Numbered from the stretch's first letter, positions 31,676 through 40,148 are shown. The stretch: 51,983 nucleotides of DNA from Xanthobacter sp. NM-25 (GCF_022138605.1 NZ_JACBFS010000011.1:1-51983), one strand, 5' to 3'. Program-made: numbers and translations. The notes: a model not told the origin generated them from the letters alone.

Positions 31676-34459
31676 ATGGATGATCTTTTGCGGGAGTTCC
31701 TGACCGAGACCAACGAGAGCCTCGACGTGGCCGACGTGGAGCTGGTCAAGTTTGAGCAGGATCCCAACAATGCGGAGATCCTGAACAACATTTTTCGCCT
31801 GGTGCACACCATCAAGGGCACCTGCGGCTTCATCGGCCTGGCGCGGCTCGCCGCCCTGGCCCATGCTGCCGAAACCTTGATGGACAAGTTTCGCGAGGGG
31901 CGCCCGGTGACCACCGATGCGGTGGGGCTGGTGCTGAGCACCATCGACCGCATCAAGGTGCTGATGGCGGCCCTGGAAGACAGCGGCGGCCGGGAGCCGG
32001 ACGGCAGCGACCGCGACCTCATCGCCCTGCTCGAGGCCATGGCCGCCGCCGAGCCGGAACCCGTCGCCGCGCTGCCGGAGCCTGAGCCGGAGATCGCGCC
32101 CGCGCCGCCCGCCCAGCAGCTGGAACGGGACCTGCTGCCGGGGGAGATTCCCCTCGACGAACTGGAGCGCCTGTTCCGTGAAACCGAGGTGGAACTGCCC
32201 GCCCGTGCGCCGGTTGCCGCCCCCGCTGCTGTTGCGCCTCCCGCCGCCAAGGTCCTCGACCTGCCGGCGGCAGGCAAGGCGCTCGATAAGGCGCCTGTTG
32301 GCAAGGCCCCGGCCGGCAAGCCCCAGGGTGCGGCGGCCGTTCCGCCGGCATCGCCCAAGGAGGGAGCGCCGCGGGGGGAGGAAGTGGCCCACGCCTCCGC
32401 CATCTCGGCCCAGAGCATCCGGGTCAGCGTCGGCGTGCTGGAACAGCTGATGACCATGGTGTCGGAGCTGGTGCTGACCCGCAACCAGCTGATGGAGATC
32501 GCGCGCCGGCACGAGAATTCCGAATACAAGGTGCCGCTGCAGCGCTTGTCCAACGTGACCGGCGAACTGCAGGACGCGGTCATGCGCACCCGCATGCAGC
32601 CCATTGGCAACGCCTGGCAGAAGCTGCCGCGCATCGTGCGCGATCTGGCCCAGGATCTGGGCAAGCTGATCGACCTGGAACAGATCGGCGCGGAGACGGA
32701 GCTCGACCGCCAGGTGCTGGACCAGATCAAGGATCCGCTCACCCACATGGTGCGCAATTCCGCCGACCATGGGCTGGAGAGCCCCGATGAGCGGCGCGCC
32801 GCCGGCAAGTCGGAACGGGGGCTGATCCGCCTCTCCGCCTATCACGAGGGCGGCCATGTCATCGTCGAGATCTCCGATGACGGGCGCGGCCTCAACGTGG
32901 CCCGCATCCGCACGAAGGTGATCGAGAACGGTCTCGCCGCTGAGGCCGAGGTGGCCAAGATGTCGGACGCCCAGGTGTTCCGCTACATCTTCCACGCCGG
33001 CCTCTCCACCGCCGAGAAGGTCACCAACGTTTCTGGCCGCGGCGTCGGCATGGATGTGGTGCGCTCCAACATCGAGGCCATCGGTGGCACGGTGGAGGTG
33101 CGTTCGCGGGCGGGGCAGGGCTCCACCTTCATCATCAAGATCCCGCTCACCCTCGCCATTGTGCCGGCGCTGATCGTGCGGGCGGAGGGCGAGCGGTTCG
33201 CGCTGCCGCAGAGCGCGGTGGTGGAGTTGGTGCGCGTGCAGCCCGGTTCCGACCACGCCGTGAAGTGGCTCAACGACGCGCCGGTGCTGTGCCTGCGCGA
33301 CAAGCTGTTGCCCATCGTCTCCCTCGGCAGCCTGCTTGGTCTTTCGACCGGCGGCGCGGCACGGCCCACCGGTGGCAGTGATGATGCGCTGATCGTGGTC
33401 CTGAAGGTGGGCCACCAGACCTTCGGCGTGGTGGTGGACGCGGTGTCCCACACCGAGGAAATCGTGGTGAAGCCCATGTCGTCGGCGCTGCGGCAGATTC
33501 CCATGGTCTCCGGCAGCACCATTCTCGGCGACGGGCGGGTGATCATGATCGTCGATCCGGGCGGCCTCGCCCAGAGCGCCGCCGCCCGCGCGGCGGAGGC
33601 CGAGGAGGACAGCCGCGCCGCCCATGAGGAGGTGCGTCGCGCGGTCAGTGAGGAGCGCACCTCGCTGCTGCTGTTCCGCGCCGGATCGCGCAATCTCAAG
33701 GCGGTGCCCCTGGCGCTGGTGACCCGGCTGGAAGAGCTGGAAGTGGCCAGCATCGAGCGGGTCAAGGGCTATCCGGTGATCCAGTATCGCGGCGCGCTGA
33801 TCCCCGTGCTCTATGCCAATGAGGAGGTGCGGCGGGCCGAGAGCGGCACCCAGCCCATGCTGGTGTTCTCCGATGACGGGCGCACCATGGGCCTGGTGGT
33901 GGACGAAATCGTCGACATCGTGGAGACGCCGTTCGATCTCCAGTTGTCGCCCTCGAACATGCCCGAGGTGCTTGGCGCCACCGTGGTTTCCGGCCAGGCC
34001 ACAGAACTGCTGGACGTGGGCTTCTACATCAATGTCGCGTTCGGCGAGCGCTTCGTCCAGATGCTGCGTCCGGCGGCGCGGGCGCGGCTGTTGCTGGTGG
34101 ACGACAGTTCGTTCCATCGCGACATGCTGGCCCCTGTGCTCAAGGGCAATGGCTATGAGGTGACGGCCTGCGCCTCCGCCCGCGAAGCGCTGGAACGGCT
34201 GGAGGACGAGGGCGGCTTCGACGCCATCGTCAGCGACGTGGAGCTGCCCGACATGGACGGCTTCGCCCTCGCCAGCGCCGTGCGCAGCAATCCGCGCCGG
34301 CAGAACCTGCCCATCATCGCCCTTTCCGCCGGCCGGGACCGGGACGCCATCGAGCGTGGCCGTGCCGCCGGCTTCACCGACTATGTGGCGAAGTTCGACC
34401 GCTCCGGCCTCATCGCCGCGCTGAAGGAGTTCGCCGGACACCAGGGAGCCGCCGCATGA
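31676..34459 (+). CDS. cheA: Chemotaxis hybrid histidine kinase CheA with C-terminal receiver
   Basis: Kinase of the chemoreceptor array, 927 residues, longer than usual because of extra C-terminal domains. Order: HPT domain with phosphorylated His44 (RLVHTIKGTCGFIG); Pro/Ala-rich linker (about 120-240); dimerisation helices (VLEQLMTMVSELVLTRNQLMEIARRH); ATPase with N box MVRNSADHGLE, G boxes DDGRGLN and GRGVGMDVVRSNIEAIGG; a CheW-like domain (about 490-620); a second CheW-like segment (LLLFRAGSRNLKAVPLALVTRLEELEVASIERV...MGLVVDEIVDIVE); and a receiver domain from about 805 with Asp854 (SDVELPDMDG). No separate P2 domain was recognised. ATG 31676 has GGAG upstream. The cheW ATG overlaps the stop. 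Confidence 0.97.
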   Translation: MDDLLREFLTETNESLDVADVELVKFEQDPNNAEILNNIFRLVHTIKGTCGFIGLARLAALAHAAETLMDKFREGRPVTTDAVGLVLSTIDRIKVLMAALEDSGGREPDGSDRDLIALLEAMAAAEPEPVAALPEPEPEIAPAPPAQQLERDLLPGEIPLDELERLFRETEVELPARAPVAAPAAVAPPAAKVLDLPAAGKALDKAPVGKAPAGKPQGAAAVPPASPKEGAPRGEEVAHASAISAQSIRVSVGVLEQLMTMVSELVLTRNQLMEIARRHENSEYKVPLQRLSNVTGELQDAVMRTRMQPIGNAWQKLPRIVRDLAQDLGKLIDLEQIGAETELDRQVLDQIKDPLTHMVRNSADHGLESPDERRAAGKSERGLIRLSAYHEGGHVIVEISDDGRGLNVARIRTKVIENGLAAEAEVAKMSDAQVFRYIFHAGLSTAEKVTNVSGRGVGMDVVRSNIEAIGGTVEVRSRAGQGSTFIIKIPLTLAIVPALIVRAEGERFALPQSAVVELVRVQPGSDHAVKWLNDAPVLCLRDKLLPIVSLGSLLGLSTGGAARPTGGSDDALIVVLKVGHQTFGVVVDAVSHTEEIVVKPMSSALRQIPMVSGSTILGDGRVIMIVDPGGLAQSAAARAAEAEEDSRAAHEEVRRAVSEERTSLLLFRAGSRNLKAVPLALVTRLEELEVASIERVKGYPVIQYRGALIPVLYANEEVRRAESGTQPMLVFSDDGRTMGLVVDEIVDIVETPFDLQLSPSNMPEVLGATVVSGQATELLDVGFYINVAFGERFVQMLRPAARARLLLVDDSSFHRDMLAPVLKGNGYEVTACASAREALERLEDEGGFDAIVSDVELPDMDGFALASAVRSNPRRQNLPIIALSAGRDRDAIERGRAAGFTDYVAKFDRSGLIAALKEFAGHQGAAA

Positions 34460-34950
34460 GCGAGCTTGCACACATCGGCAAGGATGCCGCGGGTGGATCA
34501 ACCCAGCAATACGTCACTGTCCGCATCGGGCCGCAATTGTTCGGGCTGCCCATCCACATGGTGCACGAGGTGTTCGTGCCCGAGGCGGTGACGCGGGTGC
34601 CCCTTTCAGCGGAGGCCATCGAGGGGGTGCTGAACCTGCGCGGGCGCATCGTCACCATGCTGAACCTGCGCCGGCTCCTGGGCCTCGACCGGCCCGAGGG
34701 GGACGGCATGGCGGTGGGCATCGAGCATCAGGGCGAGGCGTTCGGCCTGATGATCGATGACGTGGGCGAGGTGCTGGCGCTGGATGCCAACAGCCGCGAG
34801 GCCAATCCCGCCAATCTCGACGCCCGCTGGGCGGCATTGGCGGCGGGGGTGCACCGGCTCGCCGATGAACTGATGCTGATCTTGAACGTGGAACTGGTGC
34901 TGCAGCGCGCCGGCACGGCCCACGGCCTGCCCGCCGCGGTCGCCCATTAG
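34456..34950 (+). CDS. cheW: Chemotaxis coupling protein CheW
   Basis: Adaptor between receptors and CheA, 164 residues. Pattern QYVTVRIGPQLFGLPIHMVHEVFVPEAVTRVPLSAEAIEGVLNLRGRIVTMLNLRRLLGL and FGLMIDDVGEVLALD is typical. It overlaps cheA by 4 nt (ATGA) and precedes cheY by 11 nt. Confidence 0.96.
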   Translation: MSELAHIGKDAAGGSTQQYVTVRIGPQLFGLPIHMVHEVFVPEAVTRVPLSAEAIEGVLNLRGRIVTMLNLRRLLGLDRPEGDGMAVGIEHQGEAFGLMIDDVGEVLALDANSREANPANLDARWAALAAGVHRLADELMLILNVELVLQRAGTAHGLPAAVAH

Positions 34951-34961
34951 GACGCACTGTC

Positions 34962-35342
34962 ATGAAGACCTGTCTTGTGGTGGACGATTCCCGCCTGGTG
35001 CGGAAGGTTGCCCGCAACATCCTGGAGGGGCTGGCGTTCTGCGTGGAGGAAGCGGTCGACGGCCAGACGGCGCTCGACTTCTGCGCCCATGCCATGCCCG
35101 ATGCGATCCTGCTCGACTGGCAGATGCCGGTGAAGGATGGCCTCCAATTCCTGCAGCAGCTGCGCGCCAGCGATGGCGGGGCCCTGCCGAAGGTCATCTT
35201 CTGCACCTCCATGAACGACCTGGACCACATCGCCCGGGCCATCGCGGTGGGGGCCGACGAATACATCATGAAGCCGTTCGACGCCGACATCCTGCGCGAG
35301 AAGCTGGAAGCGGTGGGCCTGGTAGGGAAGGAACCGTCATGA
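34962..35342 (+). CDS. cheY: Chemotaxis response regulator CheY (operon copy)
   Basis: Single receiver domain of 126 residues. Acidic pocket DD (residues 8-9), phosphoacceptor Asp52 (LLDWQMPVKDG), Thr/Ser near 82 (CTSMN) and Lys near 104 (MKPFD). It lies in the cheA operon and overlaps cheB by 4 nt. In Azorhizobium-type layouts this operon copy is called CheY2; a second CheY is at 38572-38955. Confidence 0.95.
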   Translation: MKTCLVVDDSRLVRKVARNILEGLAFCVEEAVDGQTALDFCAHAMPDAILLDWQMPVKDGLQFLQQLRASDGGALPKVIFCTSMNDLDHIARAIAVGADEYIMKPFDADILREKLEAVGLVGKEPS

Positions 35343-36502
35343 CCTTAGCTTCGTCTTCCGGGCCCGCCGTCGCCGGCCATGCCGTGCGGGTCATGGTGGT
35401 GGATGATTCCGTGTTCGTCCGCGGCATCCTCTCGCGCTGGCTCGCCGATGATCCGCTGTTCGAGGTGGTGGCCACCCATGCCAATGGCCGGCGCGCGGTG
35501 GAGGATCTGGAGCGCGCCCAGCCGGATGTGGTCATCCTGGATCTGGAGATGCCGGAGATGGATGGCCTCACGGCGCTGCCGCTGATCCTGAAGCAGCGTC
35601 CGAGCACCATGGTGGTGGTGGCTTCCACCCTGACGCGGCGCGGCGCGGAGGTGAGCCTGAAGGCGCTTACCCTGGGTGCTGCGGATTACCTGCCGAAGCC
35701 CGACGCCGGCCGCGGCATCGCCGCCACCGACGAGTTCAAGAGCGAGCTGATCGCCAAGGTGCGCAGCCTTGGCCAGAAGGCCCTGCGCCGCAGCGGCCGG
35801 GCCCCCGTGGTGGAAACCCGGCCGGCCCCGGCCACTCCCGCGAGCCATCGTCCGGCCCCTGCGGCGCCGGCGAGCCGGGGGGCCATGCCCGAGCGGCTGC
35901 ACCCCTATTCCATGTCACCTGTGACCATCCTGGCCGTGGGCAGCTCCACCGGTGGCCCGCAGGCCCTAACCCGGCTGTTCACCGCCATCGGCCCCTATCT
36001 CGAGCGCCTGCCGGTGGTGATCACCCAGCACATGCCGGCCACCTTCACCGCCATCCTCGCCGAGCATGTGAGCCGGGCAGCCGGCCGCCCGGCGGCGGAG
36101 GGGGTGGACGGCGAGCCGCTGCGGCCCGGCCATATCTATGTGGCGCCGGGCGGACGCCACATGCTGATCGAGGGCGCGGGCGGCAACGCCAAGATCCGGC
36201 TCTCCGACGGGCCGCCGGTCAATTTCTGCAAGCCGGCGGTGGATCCCATGTTCGGCTCGGTGGCCACGGCCTTCCGGCGCAACGTGCTGGCGCTGGTGCT
36301 GACCGGCATGGGCAGTGACGGGGCCAAGGGCGCGGGCGTGGTGCTGGACGCCGGCGGCAGCGTGATCGTGCAGGACGAGGAGACGTGCGTGGTGTGGGGC
36401 ATGCCCGGCGCCACCGCGGCGCTGGGCAACACCTGCGAGGTGCTGGCGCTGGACGCCATCGGCCGCAAGGTGATCCGCCTGATCGAGGGGGGCGCGCGAT
36501 GA
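35339..36502 (+). CDS. cheB: Chemotaxis methylesterase CheB
   Basis: Receptor methylesterase/deamidase of 387 residues. N-terminal receiver with Asp68 (VVILDLEMPEMDG), a long Pro/Ala linker (about 150-190) and the esterase domain with catalytic Ser203 (AVGSSTGGPQAL), His231 (ITQHMPATFT) and Asp327 (TGMGSDGAKGA). It overlaps cheY at the start and cheR at the stop (ATGA). Confidence 0.97.
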   Translation: MTLASSSGPAVAGHAVRVMVVDDSVFVRGILSRWLADDPLFEVVATHANGRRAVEDLERAQPDVVILDLEMPEMDGLTALPLILKQRPSTMVVVASTLTRRGAEVSLKALTLGAADYLPKPDAGRGIAATDEFKSELIAKVRSLGQKALRRSGRAPVVETRPAPATPASHRPAPAAPASRGAMPERLHPYSMSPVTILAVGSSTGGPQALTRLFTAIGPYLERLPVVITQHMPATFTAILAEHVSRAAGRPAAEGVDGEPLRPGHIYVAPGGRHMLIEGAGGNAKIRLSDGPPVNFCKPAVDPMFGSVATAFRRNVLALVLTGMGSDGAKGAGVVLDAGGSVIVQDEETCVVWGMPGATAALGNTCEVLALDAIGRKVIRLIEGGAR

Positions 36503-37458
36503 TCAGTGCATCGGATTATGACTTCTTCGCCGCTTTCCTGAAGCAGAGGTCCGGGCTGCAACTGAGCAACGACAAGCACTATCTGCTGGAAAGCCGCCTG
36601 GTGCCGCTGCTGCGCAAGTTCGAGCTCGCGGATTTCGCGCGGCTGGCGCAGGTGCTGCGGGAGGGAGGCTCCCCCCTCATTTCCGACGCGGTGGTGGAGG
36701 CCATGACCACCAACGAATCCCTGTTCTTCCGCGACAAGACGCCGTTCGACGACTTCACCAAGACCATGCTGCCGGCCCTGCACGCGAGCCGGGCGCCCGG
36801 TCAAAAGCTGAGAATCTGGTGCGCGGCCGCCTCCACCGGGCAGGAGCCGTATTCGCTGGCCATGCTCCTGGACGAGCACATGGCGCAGATCGGCGCGCGG
36901 CGGGTGGATATCGTCGGCACCGACCTGTCGTCCGATGTGCTGGAACGGGCCCGTGGCGGCCGCTACAACCAGTTCGAGGTGCAGCGCGGGCTGGGGGTGC
37001 AGCAGCTGCTCAAGCATTTCAGCAAGGTCGATGACTGGTGGGAGGTGAAGGCCCACCTGCGGGCCATGGTGGAGTTCCGGAAGTTCAATCTCCTGGAGCC
37101 GTACCATGGGCTGGGAACGTTCGACATCATCTTCTGCCGCAACGTGCTCATCTATTTCGATACGCCGACCAAGGCCGATATTCTCGGCCGCATGGCGCGG
37201 GTGCTGGCGCCCGATGGCTATCTGGTGCTGGGCGCCGCCGAAACGGTGATCGGCATCAGCGACGCGTTCAAGCTGCTGACCGGCCATCGCGGCACCTATG
37301 TGCACCACGCGGCGCACCACGCTGGGCACCCCGGTAAGGCTGCTGGCGCGGGTCACGGCCATGGGCACGGCGCGGGCTCTCACGCGGCGCCGGCCTCGTC
37401 GGCCCCGCGTGCCGGCCCTGCTGGTCTCAAGCCGCCGGTCAAGCAGATCGGCAGCTAG
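36499..37458 (+). CDS. cheR: Chemotaxis methyltransferase CheR
   Basis: SAM-dependent receptor methyltransferase of 319 residues. N-terminal helical domain (YDFFAAFLKQRSGLQLSNDKHYLLESRLVPLLRKF), TTNESLFFRD motif, SAM-binding IWCAAASTGQEPYSLAM and DIIFCRNVLIYFD. The C-terminus carries an unusual tail with nine His in residues 269-295 (HHAAHHAGHP... GHGHGHG) followed by a Pro/Ala stretch. The ATG 36499 overlaps the cheB stop. Last gene of the operon. Confidence 0.96.
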   Translation: MISASDYDFFAAFLKQRSGLQLSNDKHYLLESRLVPLLRKFELADFARLAQVLREGGSPLISDAVVEAMTTNESLFFRDKTPFDDFTKTMLPALHASRAPGQKLRIWCAAASTGQEPYSLAMLLDEHMAQIGARRVDIVGTDLSSDVLERARGGRYNQFEVQRGLGVQQLLKHFSKVDDWWEVKAHLRAMVEFRKFNLLEPYHGLGTFDIIFCRNVLIYFDTPTKADILGRMARVLAPDGYLVLGAAETVIGISDAFKLLTGHRGTYVHHAAHHAGHPGKAAGAGHGHGHGAGSHAAPASSAPRAGPAGLKPPVKQIGS

Positions 37459-37550
37459 CACCGTCAAGGCGCGCCACCCCCCGGGGGGCGGCGCGCCAGG
37501 GACGGCACAAGGGGGCTCCCACAGACCAATCTTCCATGCAGCACTCAGGT

Positions 37551-37603
37551 GCAAAGACGATAATGGCGCCGGGCCTTGGGCCGGGCGCCATTATCGTCTT
37601 TGC
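37551..37603. terminator. Perfect 20-bp inverted repeat; bidirectional terminator
   Basis: Arms 37551-37570 and 37584-37603 are perfect complements around a 13-nt centre with GGCC self-complementarity. It lies between convergent cheR and cheZ. The outer part is A/T richer (ATTATCGTCTTT), so it could terminate on both strands. Confidence 0.75.
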
Positions 37604-37674
37604 ATGCCGCTTGGGAGGGCCGGCGGGCGCGATCTTGCGCTGCCGGCGTGGGTGGACCGGCGCCGAGGCGCCGG

Positions 37675-38373
37675 TCAGGGGAAGAGATTGTCGATATCGT
37701 CCTGGGACACCACATCAATGTCGCAGGCGAGGGCCGGGCCGTTCAGCAACGCCTCGTCGCCTTCCCGCTTGAGTAGTCCGGAGGCCTGGGCCACCAGCTC
37801 GGCGCCGCCCCAGATGTCGGTCATGCGGGTCACCCGCTCCTCGATGAACACCAGCAGCTTCACCACCTTGCGGATGCGTTGGCCGGTGATGTCCTGGAAA
37901 TTGCAGGCCTCGAACGTCCGGACCACTTCCGCCTGGATGGCATGGGCCATCTCCAGCTCGTCGCCGGCGAGGCGCTTGAGCAGCTGCTGGGTGAGGGTTT
38001 CGATGGTCTCCGCCGACGAGAGGATGGTCTCGGTGGCACTCTCGGTGTCGGTCACCACCGCCTCCAGCTCGCTGGTGGCGCGCAGCAGCCGCTCTCCGCG
38101 CGGGCCCTCGGTATGGAGGGTGGCGATCTCCATCTTGGTGTTGCGGATGGCGTCCTGGATGGTTTCGATGCCGGTCCACAGCACGTTGCGGTCGCGCTCG
38201 CGGTCCACGGTGGGGTCGCGCTCCTGGAACCGCACGATTTCCTGCCGGACCAGGCTGAGCTCATCAAAGATACGCGTGAGCTGCGCGTCGATGGGGGGCA
38301 AGTCCATGGGGGCCTTCTCCTGATCGGCGCCAACGACTGCCTCGATACGGAACGGTCGACGCATGGCGGACAT
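37675..38373 (-). CDS. cheZ: CheY-P phosphatase CheZ
   Basis: Protein of 232 residues, mostly helical. The catalytic segment EACNFQDITGQRIRKVVKLLVFIEERV holds the CheZ signature, with Asp161 and Gln165 in the positions of the catalytic residues of enteric CheZ. The C-terminus ends VVSQDDIDNLFP, like the short CheY-binding helix of CheZ, after a flexible linker. The ATG has AGGAG 6 nt upstream. It is divergent from the separate cheY at 38572, its likely substrate in the phosphorylated form. Many rhizobia (such as Sinorhizobium) lack CheZ and use a second CheY as phosphate sink; here both are present. Confidence 0.92.
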   Translation of the reverse strand: MSAMRRPFRIEAVVGADQEKAPMDLPPIDAQLTRIFDELSLVRQEIVRFQERDPTVDRERDRNVLWTGIETIQDAIRNTKMEIATLHTEGPRGERLLRATSELEAVVTDTESATETILSSAETIETLTQQLLKRLAGDELEMAHAIQAEVVRTFEACNFQDITGQRIRKVVKLLVFIEERVTRMTDIWGGAELVAQASGLLKREGDEALLNGPALACDIDVVSQDDIDNLFP

Positions 38374-38391
38374 CCAGCTCTCCTGGCGGGC

Positions 38392-38464
38392 GGTTTATAT
38401 TTGGAATGACTTTTTGTCACTATTTTATAATCTCACTTTCAGAATTCAGGAAGATCTCTGAAAG
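38392..38464. promoter_or_regulatory. A/T-rich divergent promoter region between cheZ and cheY
   Basis: Unusually A/T-rich for this genome. It contains TATAAT at 38426-38431 on the plus strand, TATAAA on the minus strand at 38392-38399, the small dyad TGAC-TTTTT-GTCA (38407-38419), and an 8-bp inverted repeat CTTTCAGA/TCTGAAAG (38436-38443 with 38457-38464). Likely carries the cheZ promoter; exact elements are uncertain. Confidence 0.45.
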
Positions 38465-38471
38465 TCTCCGC

Positions 38472-38489
38472 GCAAGCCTCATGCAAGCT
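38472..38489 (+). promoter_or_regulatory. Candidate FtcR box of the separate cheY
   Basis: GCAAGCCTCATGCAAGCT, 15 of 18 consensus positions with two GCAAGC half sites exactly 11 bp apart, 82 nt before the cheY ATG. Confidence 0.7.
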
Positions 38490-38571
38490 CATGAGGTGAA
38501 AAAGGGATCGACAGGTCAGGCGCTGCTCGCGACGGGCCTGCGTGATTTCTCGCCCGCTTTCGGAGTGTGTC

Positions 38572-38955
38572 ATGGCGGTTGATCTGACGATGCCGGTCCT
38601 CGTGGTGGACGATTACAAGACCATGGTCCGGATCATTCGTAATCTGCTGAAGCAGATTGGGTTCGAGGACGTGGATGAGGCTGCCGACGGAACCGAGGCG
38701 CTCACCAAGCTGAAGGAGCGCAGCTATGGGCTTGTGATCTCCGACTGGAACATGGAGCCGATGACCGGCTACGAGTTGTTGAAGCGGGTGCGCTCCGACG
38801 ACGCCCTGAGCGCCATCCCCTTCATCATGATCACCGCAGAGGCGAAATCGGAGAACGTGATCGCCGCCAAGAAGGCCGGGGTGAGCAACTATATCGTCAA
38901 GCCATTCAATGCGCAGACCTTGAAGGGCAAGATCGATACGGTCTTCGAGGCCTGA
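38572..38955 (+). CDS. cheY: Chemotaxis response regulator CheY (separate copy)
   Basis: Single receiver domain of 127 residues close to classical CheY: VVDDYKTMVRIIRNLLKQIGFEDVDEAADGTEAL, phosphoacceptor Asp58 (VISDWNMEPMTG), Thr near 88 (MITAEAK) and Lys near 110 (VKPFNAQTLKGKI). It is more like the motor-binding CheY of other bacteria than the operon copy. Divergent from cheZ and about 430 nt before ftcR. Corresponds to CheY1 of Azorhizobium-type layouts. Confidence 0.95.
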   Translation: MAVDLTMPVLVVDDYKTMVRIIRNLLKQIGFEDVDEAADGTEALTKLKERSYGLVISDWNMEPMTGYELLKRVRSDDALSAIPFIMITAEAKSENVIAAKKAGVSNYIVKPFNAQTLKGKIDTVFEA

Positions 38956-39381
38956 GCGGCCTGTTCCATGCTGAAGGGATCGAGCACGCGCCGCCGGGGG
39001 CTCCGGCGAGCGCGCGTTCGCACATGCGGCGTGTGCCAAACGCGTCCCTGCCGTACCCCGATGCGCCCGAGCCGCGGCGCGTTATCTCCAGATTGGATCA
39101 AATGAAGCCGCCGGCACGGGGGCGTAAGGGGGCCTTTTGGCGCCAAAAGGCCGGCGATGGAGGAGAATCTAAGCCGAAGGTCGAGGGCGCGCGCCGATCG
39201 TGGAGGGATTTTGCGGTGATAGCCACCAGTTCGGAGCGAACGTCGATCCAGAGTGGTTATACTTGAAGTTGTCGGTGAATATCGGGTGAATTAGCGAATC
39301 TCCATCCGCAATCGAAAGCATCGGTTGCCCCGGCGCCCGGCAGTGGCGCCGCTGCGAAGCAGAGCAACGATGGAGGGACGC
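38956..39381. other. 426-nt intergenic region before ftcR
   Basis: No convincing gene. It holds a GC-rich imperfect hairpin soon after cheY (about 38987-39016), a 22-bp perfect palindrome at 39131-39152, and an A/T-richer stretch (about 39245-39310) that may contain the ftcR promoter. I found no good FtcR box here, so self-regulation is not supported by that motif. Confidence 0.7.
39131..39152. promoter_or_regulatory. 22-bp perfect palindrome upstream of ftcR
   Basis: GGCCTTTTGGCGCCAAAAGG followed by CC is its own reverse complement over 22 bp with no loop. Such a loopless palindrome is more like a dimer-binding operator than a terminator. It lies 230 nt before the ftcR ATG. Confidence 0.5.
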
Positions 39382-40056
39382 ATGTATGTGGTGGTCGATG
39401 AGCGCGCCAGCGTGGCTGAGAGCTATGTCTCCGCGTTTTCTCGCGAAGGTTTCGCATCCCAGGGGTTCTCACACATCGAATTCCAGGACTGGATCAACAC
39501 CACATCCGAGCAGGATCTCGGCGCGGTTCAGAGCTTCGTGGTGGGCGATGTCGACGGGCGGACCGGCTATCCGGACCTGATCCGCAGCCATTCCACGGCG
39601 CCGATCATCGCCCTCGAGGACGTCAAGTCCCTCGCGCAGACCCTGGAATTGTTCACCGCCGGCATCGACGACGTGGTGCGCAAGCCCGTCCACGTCAAGG
39701 AGATCATCGCCCGCGCCGATGCGGTGTGGCGGCGGGTGCGCTCGGGGGATACCTCGTCGGTGGCGGACAGCGGGCGGCTGAAGGTGTTCTTCGATGGCCG
39801 CGATCCGCAGGTGGACGGCGAGCCGCTGATGCTGCCGCGCCGCGAGCGCCACATTCTCGAATACCTGGTGAAGAACAACAAGAAGCGCGTGACGAAGACG
39901 CAGATCTTCAACACCATCTACGGCATCTTCAATGACGATGTGGATGAGAGCGTGGTCGAAGGCCACATGAGCAAGCTGCGCAAGAAGCTGCGGCTGAAGC
40001 TCGGCTACGACGTGATCGATGCCAAAAGGTATCTCGGCTACCAGTATATCGGCTGA
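39382..40056 (+). CDS. ftcR: Flagellar transcriptional regulator FtcR/Rem (OmpR family)
   Basis: Two-domain protein of 224 residues. The N-terminal receiver-like domain begins MYVVVDERASVAESYVSAFSREGFASQGF, the start seen in Brucella FtcR and Sinorhizobium Rem. It keeps acidic residues (D6, E7, D56) and Lys101, but its context SFVVGDVDGR is atypical, so phosphorylation is uncertain. The C-terminal winged helix (LPRRERHILEYLVKNNKKRVTKTQIFNTIYGIFNDDVDESVVEGHMSKLRKKL...KRYLGYQYI) is OmpR type. These regulators activate flagellar operons during swimming growth. No partner kinase is adjacent. ATG 39382 has GGAGG 5 nt upstream; ATG 39370 is in frame but includes that site. Confidence 0.93.
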   Translation: MYVVVDERASVAESYVSAFSREGFASQGFSHIEFQDWINTTSEQDLGAVQSFVVGDVDGRTGYPDLIRSHSTAPIIALEDVKSLAQTLELFTAGIDDVVRKPVHVKEIIARADAVWRRVRSGDTSSVADSGRLKVFFDGRDPQVDGEPLMLPRRERHILEYLVKNNKKRVTKTQIFNTIYGIFNDDVDESVVEGHMSKLRKKLRLKLGYDVIDAKRYLGYQYIG

Positions 40057-40079
40057 AGCTTTTCCATGCCGGTCAGCGC

Positions 40080-40110
40080 GCGCCTCGCCGTTCCGCGGCG
40101 AGGCGCTTTG
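40080..40110 (+). terminator. Probable terminator after ftcR
   Basis: 11-bp stem GCGCCTCGCCG/CGGCGAGGCGC (40080-40090 with 40096-40106), loop of 5 nt, followed by only TTTG. Confidence 0.55.
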
Positions 40111-40148
40111 CGTCATGGCCCCGAGCGGCACGGGCTGCTCCCTCAACC

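Noticed and set aside
31484..34501. 1005-codon open frame antisense to cheA
   Set aside because: Same codon-position shadow effect; composition is low complexity and the plus strand has full CheA domains.
38426..38431. TATAAT as the main -10 of the separate cheY
   Set aside because: It would place the start upstream of the FtcR box, and its best -35 (TTGGAA) is 19 nt away; kept only as a possible secondary element.
39024..39266. Possible 80-aa gene upstream of ftcR
   Set aside because: No ribosome site, odd composition, and it runs through the 22-bp palindrome; more likely non-coding.
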